Assembly (NCBI GenBank): GCA_004194705.1
Contig: SADC01001377.1
Span: 186,001 to 250,000, forward strand
Source of the DNA: Ditylenchus dipsaci
Lineage: Eukaryota; Nematoda; Chromadorea; Rhabditida; Anguinidae
Reading direction: 5' to 3'
DNA length: 64,000 bases
Positions 20,820 through 32,268 of this stretch are shown here, piece by piece. Below the pieces are notes generated by a model, which was given only the letters and a program-made list of their open reading frames with translations, was not told the DNA's origin and ran no database searches. The first letter of the stretch is position 1. Every line of letters begins with the position of its first letter. Made by a program: the position numbers and the translations under genes.

Positions 20820-21355
20820 TAGCCTGCATACTTTTGTCAACGCCCCTCTTAAAAATGCGAATTTTTCGCCGCTCTTTTTTTTTAAACGAAAGTTGACATC
20901 AAGGCGGATCTAATGAAATCTGCAACAAAAAATTTTAAGCCCTCTATAACCCTATTTTCGACCTTCAAAATCGAAAAACACCGAAAAAACATTAATTTTA
21001 TTGGAAAACTCAAAATTTGGCCTGCATACTTTTGTTAACGCCTCTCTTAAAAACGCGAATTTCTCACCGCTCTTTTTTTTAAACGAAAGCTGACATCAAG
21101 GCGGACCCAAAAAAAAACCTGCAACAAAATTTTTGAGCTCTCTATGACCTTATTTTTGACCTTTAAAATGGAAAAATGCCAAAAAAGCATAACTTTCATT
21201 GGAAAACTCGACAATGGCCTCCATACTTTTGTTAACGCCCCTCTTAAAAATGCGAATTTCTCGCCGCTCTTTTTTTAAACGAAAGCTGACATCGAGGCGG
21301 ATCTAAAAAAACCTGCAACAAAAATTTTTGAGCTCTCTATGACCTCATTTTTGAT
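20820..21355. repeat. Three tandem copies of a unit of about 195 bp
   Basis: The anchor CATACTTTTGTYAACGCC followed by TCTTAAAAAYGCGAATTT starts near 20825, 21024 and 21218. Each copy continues with CGCCGCTC, AAACGAAAG and TGACATCRAGGCGGA. Spacing of about 199 and 194 bp gives the period. The copies differ by scattered changes. Confidence 0.85.
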
Positions 21356-23016
21356 AATTCATAAAAAGTGTGACCCACCCACCCATCCACCCACCCGACC
21401 AAATACTATATAGATCACATGGTTATGACCAAAGGTACCACGGTAATGCATAAACGTGTCCGGCTTACAATTTCGGGTAGGACACAATAATTATTGCTGC
21501 CTTTTTGGCGAAGAGCTAAAAATTTTAAAATAAACCCTAAGGACTTACTTAGCTACTGCTTGGTCACCTCACACGTGATGTTCAGCTACGAGTTAAGCTC
21601 GAGATCCAAGATTTTCAAATCGATATCTAAGTAGTCGACATGATATATAGGCGGTTTGCTAACCCGCCAGCTAGTCTACTTTGATACTCGGGGTTTACAC
21701 GCGTTTCCAGTGGTTCGCGAAGCCTAAATATGGTCTGCTTACATGAGGTTTAGCTGCTCTCTAGTTGGTCTAAATGAGATACTCAACATGAATATCACAA
21801 CTCAGATAACATTACCTAGATGTCACTATCTGAATACTACCAACGTAATTATTAAATTTTTTAAATTTCTTCTACAAAAAGACATCGATCATTGCTCTTT
21901 TTTAAAAATCCGGTTAAAAATTGTTGAATTTTATTTTTGAACATTTCAATTTTCGAATTTTCATTTTTTCGTTTGTTATTTTCCGTTTGATAGGTGTTTC
22001 ACTCAAGTATTTATTTTTGTAGTGTATTCAATGTACACCTAGAGATTTATCTTTTAACAAGGCAATATGTATATATATATGAACCAAGCTTCTATAATTA
22101 GGCTTGCTTCTCGCGTCTTTTAAAGTATGTTTGCTGCATGTCCAAAGAAAAGCAAATGGCACCTAATCAAAAATATTTTTTCCAAAAATCAAAAAATAGA
22201 GCCAATTTCGGATCCTAAAACACACAAAAATAATTATATCCTCAGCCCTTTTCTAGCCAATTTTCAACCACAATTTTTTGTGTGTGAAACTACAAAGGAG
22301 TATGTATGTAAAACATATTTGGCTTTTGGGCTCGTTAGTGCTGTCCTCAAAACAAAGGGAGAAAGACAAACCACTCTGTTGTTTGTTAAGGTTGATTCCC
22401 ATGGCTTATGGGTGAAACAAGACTGCCCACCCCCACCCTCAGTCTTCAGCCCAAATACCTCTTTCTAGTAGAAATTTTGGCTAGTTATGTGTTACTCCAC
22501 AAAAAGGTATACACTTTCTACTTTTTTATTCTCTTTTTTGATTATTTTCCAACGGCTGACTAAGTTTGTATAAAACCTTTAGTAAAAATCGAAAAAGTGG
22601 GTGAGTGAGAGTTGAACCAAGAGTCCAAAACAAAGATTTTACGAAAAACTCGATTTTTTTTCCGCAAAGTCGTAATAATTTACAAAAAAGGGCAACAGAC
22701 ATCGGCGCCTGAAAAGCAGCGAATTTTACTCAGCGCAAAAGAGGCGCCTGCGCCTGCACGATTATGGTCAGCAAGTCATTATGGGCCCAGTAAATGAGTC
22801 TATCCACGCGCATGCGCCACATAAATCGAGGGCGGAAATGGGGTTAGGCGCAAAAGGCGCAAAAAATGGTATCAAGTGGTACGCTCACTTCTGGTCTTTA
22901 TTTCGGACTGAAAATTAGAAGTTAAATTAGCAAGCAATGCAGTAATTTCTCCTGTTCCCTATTTTCAGAATACGTGTATTCGTGAATAAGAAAAAAATGC
23001 ACACTTTATGGTGTGG
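21356..23016. other. Intergenic, no supported gene
   Basis: Short open frames at 21743, 22127 and 22612 have no splice context, no domain and skewed Lys/Phe composition. A short ACCCACCC run lies at 21370-21400. Confidence 0.4.
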
Positions 23017-23202
23017 GCGTCCGTGGTGTAGTGGTAAGCATGGTAGTTGACAAAAATATTCACAATACACTGATGACATATGGAAATTGAGATAAACTAA
23101 AATAGCCAATAATTCTCTATGTAGCTATAGTTAACTCTGTAAATTAGTTGGAGAAGCTGCGCCCTTTCTGATGACGGCGGGCGTTCGAATCCCCTCGGAC
23201 GC
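23017..23202 (+). repeat. tRNA-derived repeat (SINE-like), copy 2
   Basis: Starts GCGTCCG and ends CGGACGC, a perfect 7-bp acceptor-like stem. It has box A GTGGTGTAGTGGTAAGCAT and box B GGCGTTCGAATCC. Relative to copy 1 (4014-4120) there is an extra stretch of about 85-95 bp after GGTAGTT. The T-stem has a mismatch here, so neither copy is an intact tRNA, yet the outer stem is better preserved than in copy 1. Confidence 0.6.
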
Positions 23203-23329
23203 ATTACTTTTTCATAGTGATAGTTTTGGTGATAGTTTTTATAGTGATTATTTTTTAATTTAATAATTTTTATAGTTTTTGGTCATTTTCTCGCCTTGAT
23301 CACTTCTGTTGAACCTAAAAAGATAGAAT

Positions 23330-23530
23330 TTTAACATAGATTTGTTGACTGGGGCCTACCGCATAAAGAAACTCCGGTATGCATGCTTTTTTCATGCATC
23401 CAGAGTCACTTTCGAGTGATTTGTGTCTAAGGTATGTGGGTGTGCGCATCTCAACTCCAAGCCCCCTGCGTTGAGATGCGCATACACACGTATGAAAGTT
23501 AGAGATGCGCGCAGTCACTTACCTTAGACA
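23330..23530. repeat. GGGGCCTA/TGTGTCTAAGG repeat family, copy 2
   Basis: Contains ACTGGGGCCTACCGCATAAA, CATGCATCCAGAGTCAC, TGTGTCTAAGGTATGTGGGT and then, inverted, TCACTTACCTTAGACATGAT near 23516. The left and right halves are partial inverted copies. Confidence 0.65.
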
Positions 23531-23634
23531 TGATTTCGAGAAGTACTTTTGATCGTAAAATGCATATATAGGCTCTTTTTGCCTAGATCCAGTGACCAAA
23601 AAGCGTAAAATACCGAAAATGACAAAAAACCATA

Positions 23635-25300
23635 AGGAGGACCAAGGCAAAAAATGACCGAAATCAACAGCGGGGACCAAAGCAAACCAAATTTTTTTAA
23701 AGTGTCCTTCTCACACTTAAGAACGTGTTTTCTACCCGTTCACGGCATGATAATTGTTTAGAGCGCTAAACACCTTATTTTCGGAGTTGCGGTAAAGTGT
23801 ACGCATCACTGATGAAAAAGTTGAATTATTTTCGAGACGTTTGGAAAAAATTAGCTTATAGGACCAAGGAACGAATTGAACATTTGAATCGAAACTTTCA
23901 AATATCAAAATTTGAAAAAGAAGAGCTAAACAAAGTTAGTTTGATAAGAAATCAGCTTTAAAAAACGCTCCATGCTAAAACTTCATGTTATCTCTTTTTT
24001 GATTTTTGAGCATTTTTCGAATTCGCGCCTTTATGGAATGTTAATTTTTTGCTTTTCATAGCTAACGCTTGAGCTTGTCCTAACATACGTTAGTCTACCT
24101 TATGCCCAACAGTTCACCTAAGTCGAAGAGATTGTATAAAAGATATTAAAAATGAAAAATCAGAAAATTCAAAAAGAGACATAACTACTAAACGTCCTCA
24201 TGCTCTTTTTTACCTATGTTTCCTTTATTACAACTTTTGCTAAAAGCAAGTCTACTTTCAAAAAATACTTCTCAAAACATGTTTTCTTGCACAACATGCA
24301 CACAGCTGTGAGAGAACTTTCATTTCAGAAAAGTGACTTTATCTTGTGCCAAATCCCCCAGGGAGTGCTAGAATAATTCCTCTAGTCTATCTATCTATAT
24401 GAGCAGTAAAATGTTTTTTTACAAAGAAAGTCTCTGGATATTGGCAATGTTCACCATACTCTAAATAATTCCTTCAAAAATACACCGTCATCTTTGTGGG
24501 TGCTGTTATTTACAAAGGTGAAACTCGAGTAGACCCCTGTTGTCTGTGTGAAAAGGTGGAAAAAAGAAGGAAGTTTTCCAGGAAAATCTCATCTCTTTCA
24601 ATTTTTAAGGTCTTAGCCGGAATTTTTAATTCGCTCGTCTTTGTTTTGTTTTTGCTCACTTTCTAATGTTTTGTTAAAGTCTTTGGATATATTATGTTGG
24701 GCATTTTTAAGTGATTTTTTTCTTGTAATTTTATGAAATTATTTTGTGCTGCTAATTTTTCGGATATATTGTTTTTTGAAGTGTCATGTTTGTACTCTAA
24801 AATGGCAAGTGGTACTTTCAGAAAAGTTGGGACGGTGCTTTTTTCTTTTACAAGAACAATTGTAATATTTATTAATTTTCTGTGTTGTTGATTTTTTGTT
24901 AGATTCAGCCAGCATGTGTTAAGTCAGATCAAACATGATTTTCTTACTTTTTTAACACTCGGACGGTCGATTGTAACAACAGATGGGAAAGACTCAGAAT
25001 TTCATGCTGAATCCGAATCTGCAGCCGCTCAACTTAGACTCCCGCGGGACATGAGTCGCGGGACAAACTTTCAAACATTTCCAGTCCATATTTTAATTAA
25101 ACTTAAAGCCAGCTTAAACTCAAAATGATTGCTATAATCTAATAAACATTTTTAGAATAAGAACTTTTGACGCTGCTATGATATATATATATATATACCG
25201 CCCTTCTAAAATCAGACCTACATTTTTTGATTGTTGTACCATGTTTTTCAACTCGGCCGGGGCTAAAATAGACTCTATATTCATTTTATGATCAAGAGTA
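23635..25300. other. Intergenic with a dispersed repeat
   Basis: 23635-23800 matches 3590-3745 (AACGTGTTTTCTACC, TTTTCGGAGTT, GGTAAAGTGTAC in the same order). The rest to 25300 shows no supported exon. The 70-residue frame at 24916 lacks identifiable features. Confidence 0.4.
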
Positions 25301-25716
25301 CTTCTCGGAATCATGTCTAAGGTAAGTGAGTGCGCTAATCTCTAGCTCTCAAGCCCCAAACGTTGGCCTTAAGAAGAAGAAAAAAATCACCCATTTTATT
25401 ATTGATGAAGTGACTGAAAAAACCGTTATTCCAAAAAGTTAGACAACACGTTTGAGTTCGTCCTTATTTAAGATGCAAATGAATGCGAAACGCGCCATCT
25501 CCAAACACCTCCTCCTACTCAACCCCCCCCCCCTTTCTAAAACAATTATTGCAAGCACCAGTATAGTGTTCATAACCAAAGCAGATATTTTATAAAATTT
25601 CCAATTTCGTCTTGATCCTGACCTTTTTTGACTGGTTCTTTACTTTTCTACATTTTTTATTGCCATTGTAATCACTAATACGCTCTTTTGTAAAATTTTA
25701 TACAAATGCTTTAGTT

Positions 25717-27457
25717 ATGAAAATGAAAAAAGTGCTTATAGGCAAGAAAACAGAAAAGATGGTTTCCATTCGCTCGTGGACCTGGACAGTTGTGTTGGTT
25801 CAACTTGTCCTTTCCTGTGCAGCTTTAATTGCTTCACTTGCTATCGGTATGTTTTTATTTAAGAAAAAGCTATTTTTACAGCAAAAATTGTTGGCAAAAT
25901 TTTCGTTTATGTGGTTGTTCATCTTTTTTGGTTTATTTTTTCGAAGTAATCGTGACATTAATAACTTAAAATTGAAAAATTGCAAAACGTCCAAATTTAC
26001 ACTATTCTCTTCAAAAACCTACCTGACCTTTTTTAATTCATGACACTTTATTATCTCTAATACAGCTCCCTCTTCAACAAAGCCACTCTCTACTTCGAAT
26101 GTCTGAACTTCTGGCCAGAGGGAACATTTTCAGAGCTGTTTATTAATTTTTACCACGAGATTCACCGCACCCACTTTTATCGATTTTAGGTTAATGATCA
26201 AAGCTTTCGAGAAGGACTTTATCGAAACTTTTATTGAAGCACCTGTAACCTAAAACCACTTGAAAATATATTCTCCACCCTCCTACTGTGTAATAGTGTA
26301 GTAAAAGTCAGTATATAACTTAGCTTCCATTAGGCATGATCTTTTTAAATGTCGAACAAAGTTGCACCGCTAAATCTATCGAATAAAAAACACCTGGTTT
26401 CAAATCTCTGGAAATAGAATAGTTTTGGCGATTTTACCTGCAAAATTAAAAAAAAGTAGGTGAGTCCAACGAGGTATTGAAAGTTAACAAAAAACTGCAA
26501 CACACAGTTCCTATTTCCATAAAAAAATTAAAACTATTTTAGTGTCCGCACAGGCTCAATCCACTTCTAGAGATGGTACTGCTCAACAACCTAGGTATTT
26601 ATTGTAGTTGTTGCAATTATAAAACCTTTTTTTAGCTTGCAAGTGATCGCTGTTTGTTTTCTCAGCTTCGGTTGATGGGTGCTTCAATATTGGCCATGTT
26701 TGGGCTTTCTAATCGAAACTCTTCCATGTTGTTACCTCTAATCTTCATATCAGTGCGTGTTATTAGTCTCGAAAAGCAGTGTGTACGCCATTCTTAAACT
26801 AATTTCTAGGTGGTTATATGTGCATTTCAAGCAACCTCTACTGCTCAACTGGTAATACTAATCAAAATCTTAGTTCCTCCCTTTTAAACTCCCTCTGCCT
26901 GCGAGTGCCAATAAGTCCAATTTCAAATGTTTGAATTCTCGAGCACCACTATGAAGATAAAATCAATTTAGATAAAAAAAAATCGACAAAAAACACCAAA
27001 ATGGTCAAAATTAACATTTAAATTCATTTTGTCTCCATACCAAAAAGTAGTGCCTCACAATTCAAATATTTTAAATTGGACTTATTGGCGTGGACACGCT
27101 TTTTAACGAGCTAGATAAACCTGAAAAATTTTAAAAGGATGATAGGCAGGATTGGATAAAAATGGCCGATCTGCCACGAAATCCTGCATCAATATTTTGC
27201 TGTCTGAAAACTATTTAAAAATGTAAACTACATTTTTTCACGTCAAATTCACAAAACTTTTGCAGGACAAAAAATTATTCTTCTCATCCAATAAACCAAT
27301 TTTTCACTTTCAGGTGCTGGAATGGTGGCCTAAAAGCTTGTTTCCACCAGATGCGGATGAATTTGTTAGTCTAGCAGTTGCTCTTTTCCTACAAATGTGT
27401 ATCGTTGCAGCAATCTATTTGGTTTGCCATTTCCAATCTCAAAAATTTATAGTCTAG
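25717..27457 (+). CDS. Multi-span membrane protein, unidentified
   Basis: Exon 1 starts at ATG 25717 and encodes a basic N-terminus, then a membrane span (SWTWTVVLVQLVLSCAALIA), ending at a gtatg donor near 25846. Later exons with good splice sites are about 26636-26752 (RLMGASILAMFGLSNRNSS, then MLLPLIFIS), 26811-26851 (VVICAFQATSTAQL) and 27314-27421 (VLEWWPKSLFPPDADEF, then a span LAVALFLQMCIVAAIYL). The last frame may simply run to a stop at 27457. Exon 2 near 26067 is unclear. Four spans fit the same family type as the 16.7 kb gene. No function can be named. Confidence 0.55.
26902..27105. repeat. Inverted repeat in intron (CCAATAAGTCCAATTT)
   Basis: GCCAATAAGTCCAATTTCAA and TTTGAATT at 26907-26937 are mirrored at 27060-27098 (AATTCAAA, AAATTGGACTTATTGGC). 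MITE-like, in an intron of the membrane protein gene. Confidence 0.65.
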
Positions 27458-27546
27458 AAATTTTTTAGGAACTCCGTTGCTACCAATCCAACTAAAACTT
27501 ATTCATCTCAAACATTTTAAATTTTATTTTGCTAAAACCAAACACA

Positions 27547-27750
27547 ATGGCTTTCTTGCGCAAAGGCTGCAAAGGACTGAACATGCAGATGCGGGTAGAA
27601 CTTAGTTGCCATGACTGCAAGGGTCAGCCAGCTGGATGACCACTGAATGGACAATTGGTGCTGCATTCTTTTATCTGTTCCTTCTTTTATTATCTGCAAT
27701 AGTAGTCCATAGTGCTGACAGCCAACTGAACTGCAAGGGTTGACTCATGG
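27547..27750 (+). CDS. Possible small one-span membrane protein
   Basis: From ATG 27547 the frame reads MAFLRKGCKGLNMQMRVELS then CHDCKGQP. One base further on, the next frame gives SWMTTEWTIGAAFFYLFLLL and a hydrophobic stretch ending SADSQLNCKG-stop at about 27744. Joining them needs a 1-base shift near 27635 or a tiny intron. The CxxC pair and single long membrane span look real. I do not recognise the family. It could instead be an exon of the neighbouring membrane protein gene. Confidence 0.4.
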
Positions 27751-28430
27751 ATTACCAGGCAAGTTGTTTTGGTTTTTTCTACCAACATGATGATTGAACT
27801 TTTTAATAAGCTCTTGATCACACATCATGATCTATATATTCATTCTCCTGATTTCAAACAGCCATAAATTTTTTCTTACAGAGACTCGAAATTATTTGTT
27901 AAAAAACTAAAGTCTGTTGAGCACAAAATTAATTTGGCGTGGATCTAAATCTTCAGGTAGATGAAGGATCAAAACCACATGAGGGCCAATAAAAATTGTG
28001 TTTCCGACAGGATATGCTGAAAAAAATTAAGGGCTCAAAAGTGAAAACAGAATTTTTAGATGTTGTCACAAAAAAATTATGGCCGTTCGAAATCAAGTGA
28101 CTTGCTTCACCTATTTATTTTCAATTGAGTTATTACTGACCCCACATTCGAAATCAAAAAAAAATATTGAGCGGTTTTCGTAAAACAGTCTCCCAAATTA
28201 AAATCGTCCAAAATGAAATCTTCAAAAAAAGTAAAGAAAATCGCTTCAAAAACAATGTTTTTTCGTTCTCGTTTCTAAGCATAAGTAAATTAGCAGTTTG
28301 GGTCAAAAAAATCTGAGAAATCAGCCAATTTAAGAGTCCTGCTGTAAAACGATCCTTATGAGCATAGGTAATTTCTTCGAATCTATCACTAATTACTGGG
28401 TCTTAAATCTGATTTTATCGACAACCAGAC

Positions 28431-28610
28431 ATTAGAAAATGTCGTGCGAACGAAACTTTTGTAAACCAATTTTTTGACAGAGCATCAAGCTGATTTTTTC
28501 AGGACCAGTTCCTTCTCGGTTATGTTAACTGGTCCTGAAAAAATTAGCTTGATGCGCTGACAAAAAATTGGTTCACAAAACTTTCCTCCGCGCGACATTT
28601 TCTACTGTTC
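28431..28610. repeat. Near-perfect 180-bp hairpin
   Basis: Two arms of about 78 bp (for example TCAGGACCAGTT against AACTGGTCCTGA, ATCAAGCTGATTTTT against AAAATTAGCTTGAT, and AAATGTCGTGCG against CGCGCGACATTTT) are separated by a loop of about 18 bp at 28511-28528. MITE or a long-hairpin RNA source. It lies between exons of membrane protein genes. Confidence 0.8.
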
Positions 28611-28782
28611 GTAGAAAGTTGTTTAATTTCGTAGCCGTTTAGAGTATTGTATAGCAGTTTTTCATAAAAGCAAAATGAAATTATTTAGGATATAGACAAA
28701 TTTATATTATTTAGGTGGTTTTAGCAGGTATTTTGGTTTCTGAAAATGTTAAAAGCAAATTAATTGTAACTTTTTAGGGGAA

Positions 28783-29105
28783 ATGATTTTGCTAATAACC
28801 GGCGAGACAGGCATAGCAATGCTACACGGCTGGACAGAAGGCATTGGTTATGCCATGCGTCCCTTCTATACGCCTATGTGGACTTGTGCTATTCTGATGA
28901 TACTGCTTTTTCTGCTCATCTTGTCACTTTTTTTCGTCTTTGTAGGACTCCATTTTAATCGGCCAGGTAAGTTATATAAGCTGTAATTCTTTTCATTAAT
29001 TCATTCATTCCTATAGGCATTGTCCAGCATCATGTAATTGCTCTGGTATATTTCGTGCAATACGTTAAATTTGCCAGTCAAAAAAATGGATGGAAGAGAC
29101 CTTAA
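28783..29105 (+). CDS. Membrane protein, C-terminal exons
   Basis: An acceptor AACTTTTAG precedes 28778, and the first in-frame ATG is 28783. The exon encodes GETGIAMLHGWTEGIGYAMR and a strong membrane span (ILMILLFLLILSLFFVFVGL), then a gtaag donor at 28966. The next exon (29018-29105) gives GIVQHHVIALVYFVQYVKFA and ends NGWKRP-stop. An AATAAA lies near 29190. This may be a separate gene or the 3' end of the 25717 gene through alternative splicing. Unidentified. Confidence 0.5.
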
Positions 29106-29985
29106 AATAGGATGGGAATTATCCAAAATGCAGCCCGACTCCGTTACACCGGCCTTCCCGATCAGGATTAGTTAAGCGCCAGGCAGTGGGAACAAAAATA
29201 AAGCTGTAAATAGTTCTGATCAAATTTTCTTTTATGAGTATTTTACATAGAAAGAAATCTACTTAAATTCTGATCTCATAAGATATCAGGCTAAACTGCA
29301 ATTTGGTATAATAAAAATATAGTAAAATTGCGTTGAGCATGCTCAACTTTTTGTTTGTGGTTTTAAAAGCCAGATTCAAGCGACGGGCATGTTCATAGCA
29401 ATTTTATTTAACTTTCATAATACCAAACTGCTGTTTAACCCATATTTTACGAAATCATGAAATCAATTAAACCAGCTTTCTTTCTACATAAAACATTTAT
29501 AAAATAAATTTTAATCTGAATGATTTACAGATCCATTTTTGTTTTGACAGCGCTTAACCAATCCTACCCCGATATATCGACACCTTTTTTAACCCGATTT
29601 GGTTATTCAACAAAGCTTACCTGCGATATATAGTGGCTCCTTAGACCGGTCTCTAAGGGTGCCACTATAATGGGGGTAGACTGTAATCCAAAATTTTCAA
29701 TTTTAAAAGACCCTATTAAACAGAGATGGAGTCCATGCCTTGCTCTCTTTGTTGTTGTTTTTTAACATTTTGCCTTAGTCTTCCCATTTTTTCTAGAAAA
29801 TATTTACTTGATAACAAATTGTCTAAGATATCACACACACGTTAAACGTCCTAATGCTAATCTTCCACCTCTATACACGAATATCCAAATCGGTGACGAA
29901 AATTGGTAAAATAATAGAAATCAGTCAAAAACGGCAAATGATAAAAAAATACAGAAATAATTCTTAAATCGATCCAAAATTTCAG

Positions 29986-30207
29986 GCAGCTAGTTGGCCC
30001 TTAGCTATTTGTGTAATTATCGGTGGTATAGTCAGGTTGGTAGGATTATAATTCTATAAACAAATAGTGTGTCTAAATAGCAAAGTTTACAGTGGAGCGC
30101 CTTTCCTAGTTGGCTTCGTGCTATTTCTGTACTTCTCGTCTCTCCTGCCCTTTGCTTACATTTACGGGACAGCCGAGTGGAAGGCTAGTGAACTGCCCAA
30201 CCCATAG
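29986..30207 (+). CDS. Membrane protein, last two exons
   Basis: Exon 29986-30035 (AASWPLAICVIIGGIVS) follows a TTTCAG acceptor. A short intron ends at TTTACAG 30090, and the last exon gives GAPFLVGFVLFLYFSSLLPF, AYIYGTAEWKASELPNP and a stop at 30207. Two membrane spans are evident. Upstream exons were not found, so this is either an incomplete paralogue of the neighbours or an alternative 3' end. Confidence 0.45.
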
Positions 30208-30602
30208 CACTCATTTAAAAATTGCTTCAAAATTATTTGTATGTAAATTATTAGTGATATACCTCTTCCATTACACTAACTGCTATAAATTTAAAAATGC
30301 CGAATTTTGAAGAAAATATAGAACAAAACAAGAACTGTGTAGAAGCGGATGTTCTTGCAAAATCACATAAAACTAGTTCTTCTTCATCACTAAAATGCTA
30401 TGTTTTATTTCTTGCAAATTGCCAACTTTGCTTTGCACTGGTGAGTTGAGGACTTTGTCAAAAGGGCATGTGTGTTTCAAAAAAGGCGGGGACCGACAAA
30501 TTTTTACACAATTTTCAACATTTCGCGTTCAATCTGATATTGATGACCTTAGACTACTTTTAGAAATAAGACAAAAAACTTTGGCTGTAACTGAAATTAC
30601 CC

Positions 30603-31942
30603 ACTGAATTTCTGAATTTCGACACTAAATAAATTAATTTCCACACTAAATTCAAATCTCCTTCAAAACACTGAATTTCAACACTAAATTTCTGATTTTC
30701 CACACTAAATTTCTGATCTTCCTCACTGAATTTTCACAAAAGCAGTTTTTTTTTAAAGCAGATTCATTCGGAGGTGTTCTTAAGAATATTTAGCAAAGTT
30801 GGTGTTGTAGACTACGAATTTGACACTAAGCATACCGAATTTTTGCTAAAAAATAATTTTTCTATTTCAAAAACATTAATTCTTAATTTATCTTTAACAA
30901 CAAAACTCTTTTTCATTTCAACAACACTGTCGGACAATAGAAACTATCAATAAAAATTAAGATCTTTCCAGCGCATGACCTATTTTCTTTTTTCTGCCCC
31001 TTTTTTGCCTTTCCCTAATGGCTGCGGTAGGGGATCGATGAGGTTTTCGGCTTCCATCAACAAACGGGAGTGTTTGCAGACTTCTTCTTTGATTCAGTAG
31101 CAAGTTGACTTCTCGAGCGTATAGAACAACGAGCGCAGCTTTTTATAGCGAATCCAAGTTGTGTAGGCAAATTCCCCACTTGCTTGTTGTCCTGTTATAG
31201 CTGTTCCCAAAGCGTTCGTAGTCCATCGGAATTCTCTGAGAAGTTTTTTGAGCCGATTTACCAGATATATTCTTCTTCCTCTAAGAAATGAATCATTGGA
31301 CGGTTTCTTTTCTTGAAACTTTCCATGCTTTTGCGAACATTGCAGAATAGACTTCGTGGAATTAACGGAACTTAAGCGACATCCTACAGATATTCCTTTT
31401 AAGAGACTCCCAACAATGAAAAATTCTCAACTAACCTTTCTCTCCAGGTCGATGCTGCGGTCATGAATCTATTGCTCAGCCGAAGATGAAACGTAACTTA
31501 CTATGACCATGAGTCTTTGTTTTCGACCATCCACTGATCGAGATCCTCCTTGTTGAGGCACTCTTTGACAGTTGTCCATATTCGCGAAGCTCCTCGCTTG
31601 TTCGTTTGATCGCTCTGATTTTGCATTGACTAACTTAAAAACAATGAGTTAAAGAGGATACATAAAGAGCATGCGGAATCATAATAATAACAATAGAAGA
31701 CCATCTCTAATAGACAGACTGCTTTCGCGAATCTGTATAACATTGATAAAACAAATTCAGAAATTTTGAATGTTGGAATTCTAGAGAATATTAACAGCCA
31801 TCCAAAACAGAATTCGCTTTGTATAAATTTAATGTGGAAATTCAGAAATTTAGTGTTGGAATTCAGCGTTTTAAAAGAAATTTGGATTTAGTGTGGAAAT
31901 TAATTTTTAGTGTCGAAATTCAGAATTTAGTGTGTAAATTCA
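30603..31942. mobile_element. TIR transposon with a spliced internal ORF
   Basis: Both ends carry about 120 bp of matching inverted sequence built from short units (AATTTCGACACTAAA, TTAATTTCCACACTAAAT, ACTGAATTYCAACACTAAAT). The left arm is 30603-30735 and the right about 31825-31942. The only coding content lies on the minus strand between them (30957-31626). Left and right arms match in order and spacing, so this is one element of about 1.34 kb inserted among membrane protein exons. No target duplication was pinned down. Confidence 0.75.
30957..31626 (-). CDS. Novel spliced ORF inside TIR element, unidentified
   Basis: It starts at ATG 31626 with QNQSDQTNKRGASRIWTTVK, then KECLNKEDLDQWMVENKDSW. 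A gtaag donor follows near 31502, a small exon STAT-side CATCGACCTGGAGAGAAAG near 31450 reads IDLERK, then an exon from about 31393 (SSVNSTKSILQCSQKHGKF, RLKKLLREFRWTTNAL, GEFAYTTWIRYKKLRSLFY). After about 31100 the best frame moves by one base and reads LLLNQRRSLQTLPFVDGSRK to RKKKIGHALERS-stop at 30957. The product would be about 200 residues, very basic, with no DDE-like or zinc motif that I can see. It could be an accessory or captured gene of the element. Exon joins are inferred. Confidence 0.4.
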
Positions 31943-32268
31943 ACTTGAGCCAAAAACTTTGGTCAGATGAGGTAAAACTTTTGTAAAAAAATTCAAGACA
32001 GAAAATACCTGCCAGTCGCCGACTTTTCCCCGTCTAACGCACAAAAATTCCTCTTTAACAAAAGAAGCCCGTGCAATTAAAAATCATAGCGGTAAAGGTA
32101 GGGTAATTAATGATCAATTTCTGGAGCTAAAAACTGGTCAACTTTCAAACAGTCGACTATTGTGTGTGCAACGTGTCCTTCAAATTTTCAAACAACTTTT
32201 TCTCAAAGCTTTTACTCGCCAATTTAAATGACCATAGTAGCTGTAATTAGCTAGAAATTTAATTTTAG

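Noticed and set aside
22127..22468. 113-residue frame
   Set aside because: Lys/Phe-rich, no motif, no splice context; consistent with chance in AT-rich DNA.
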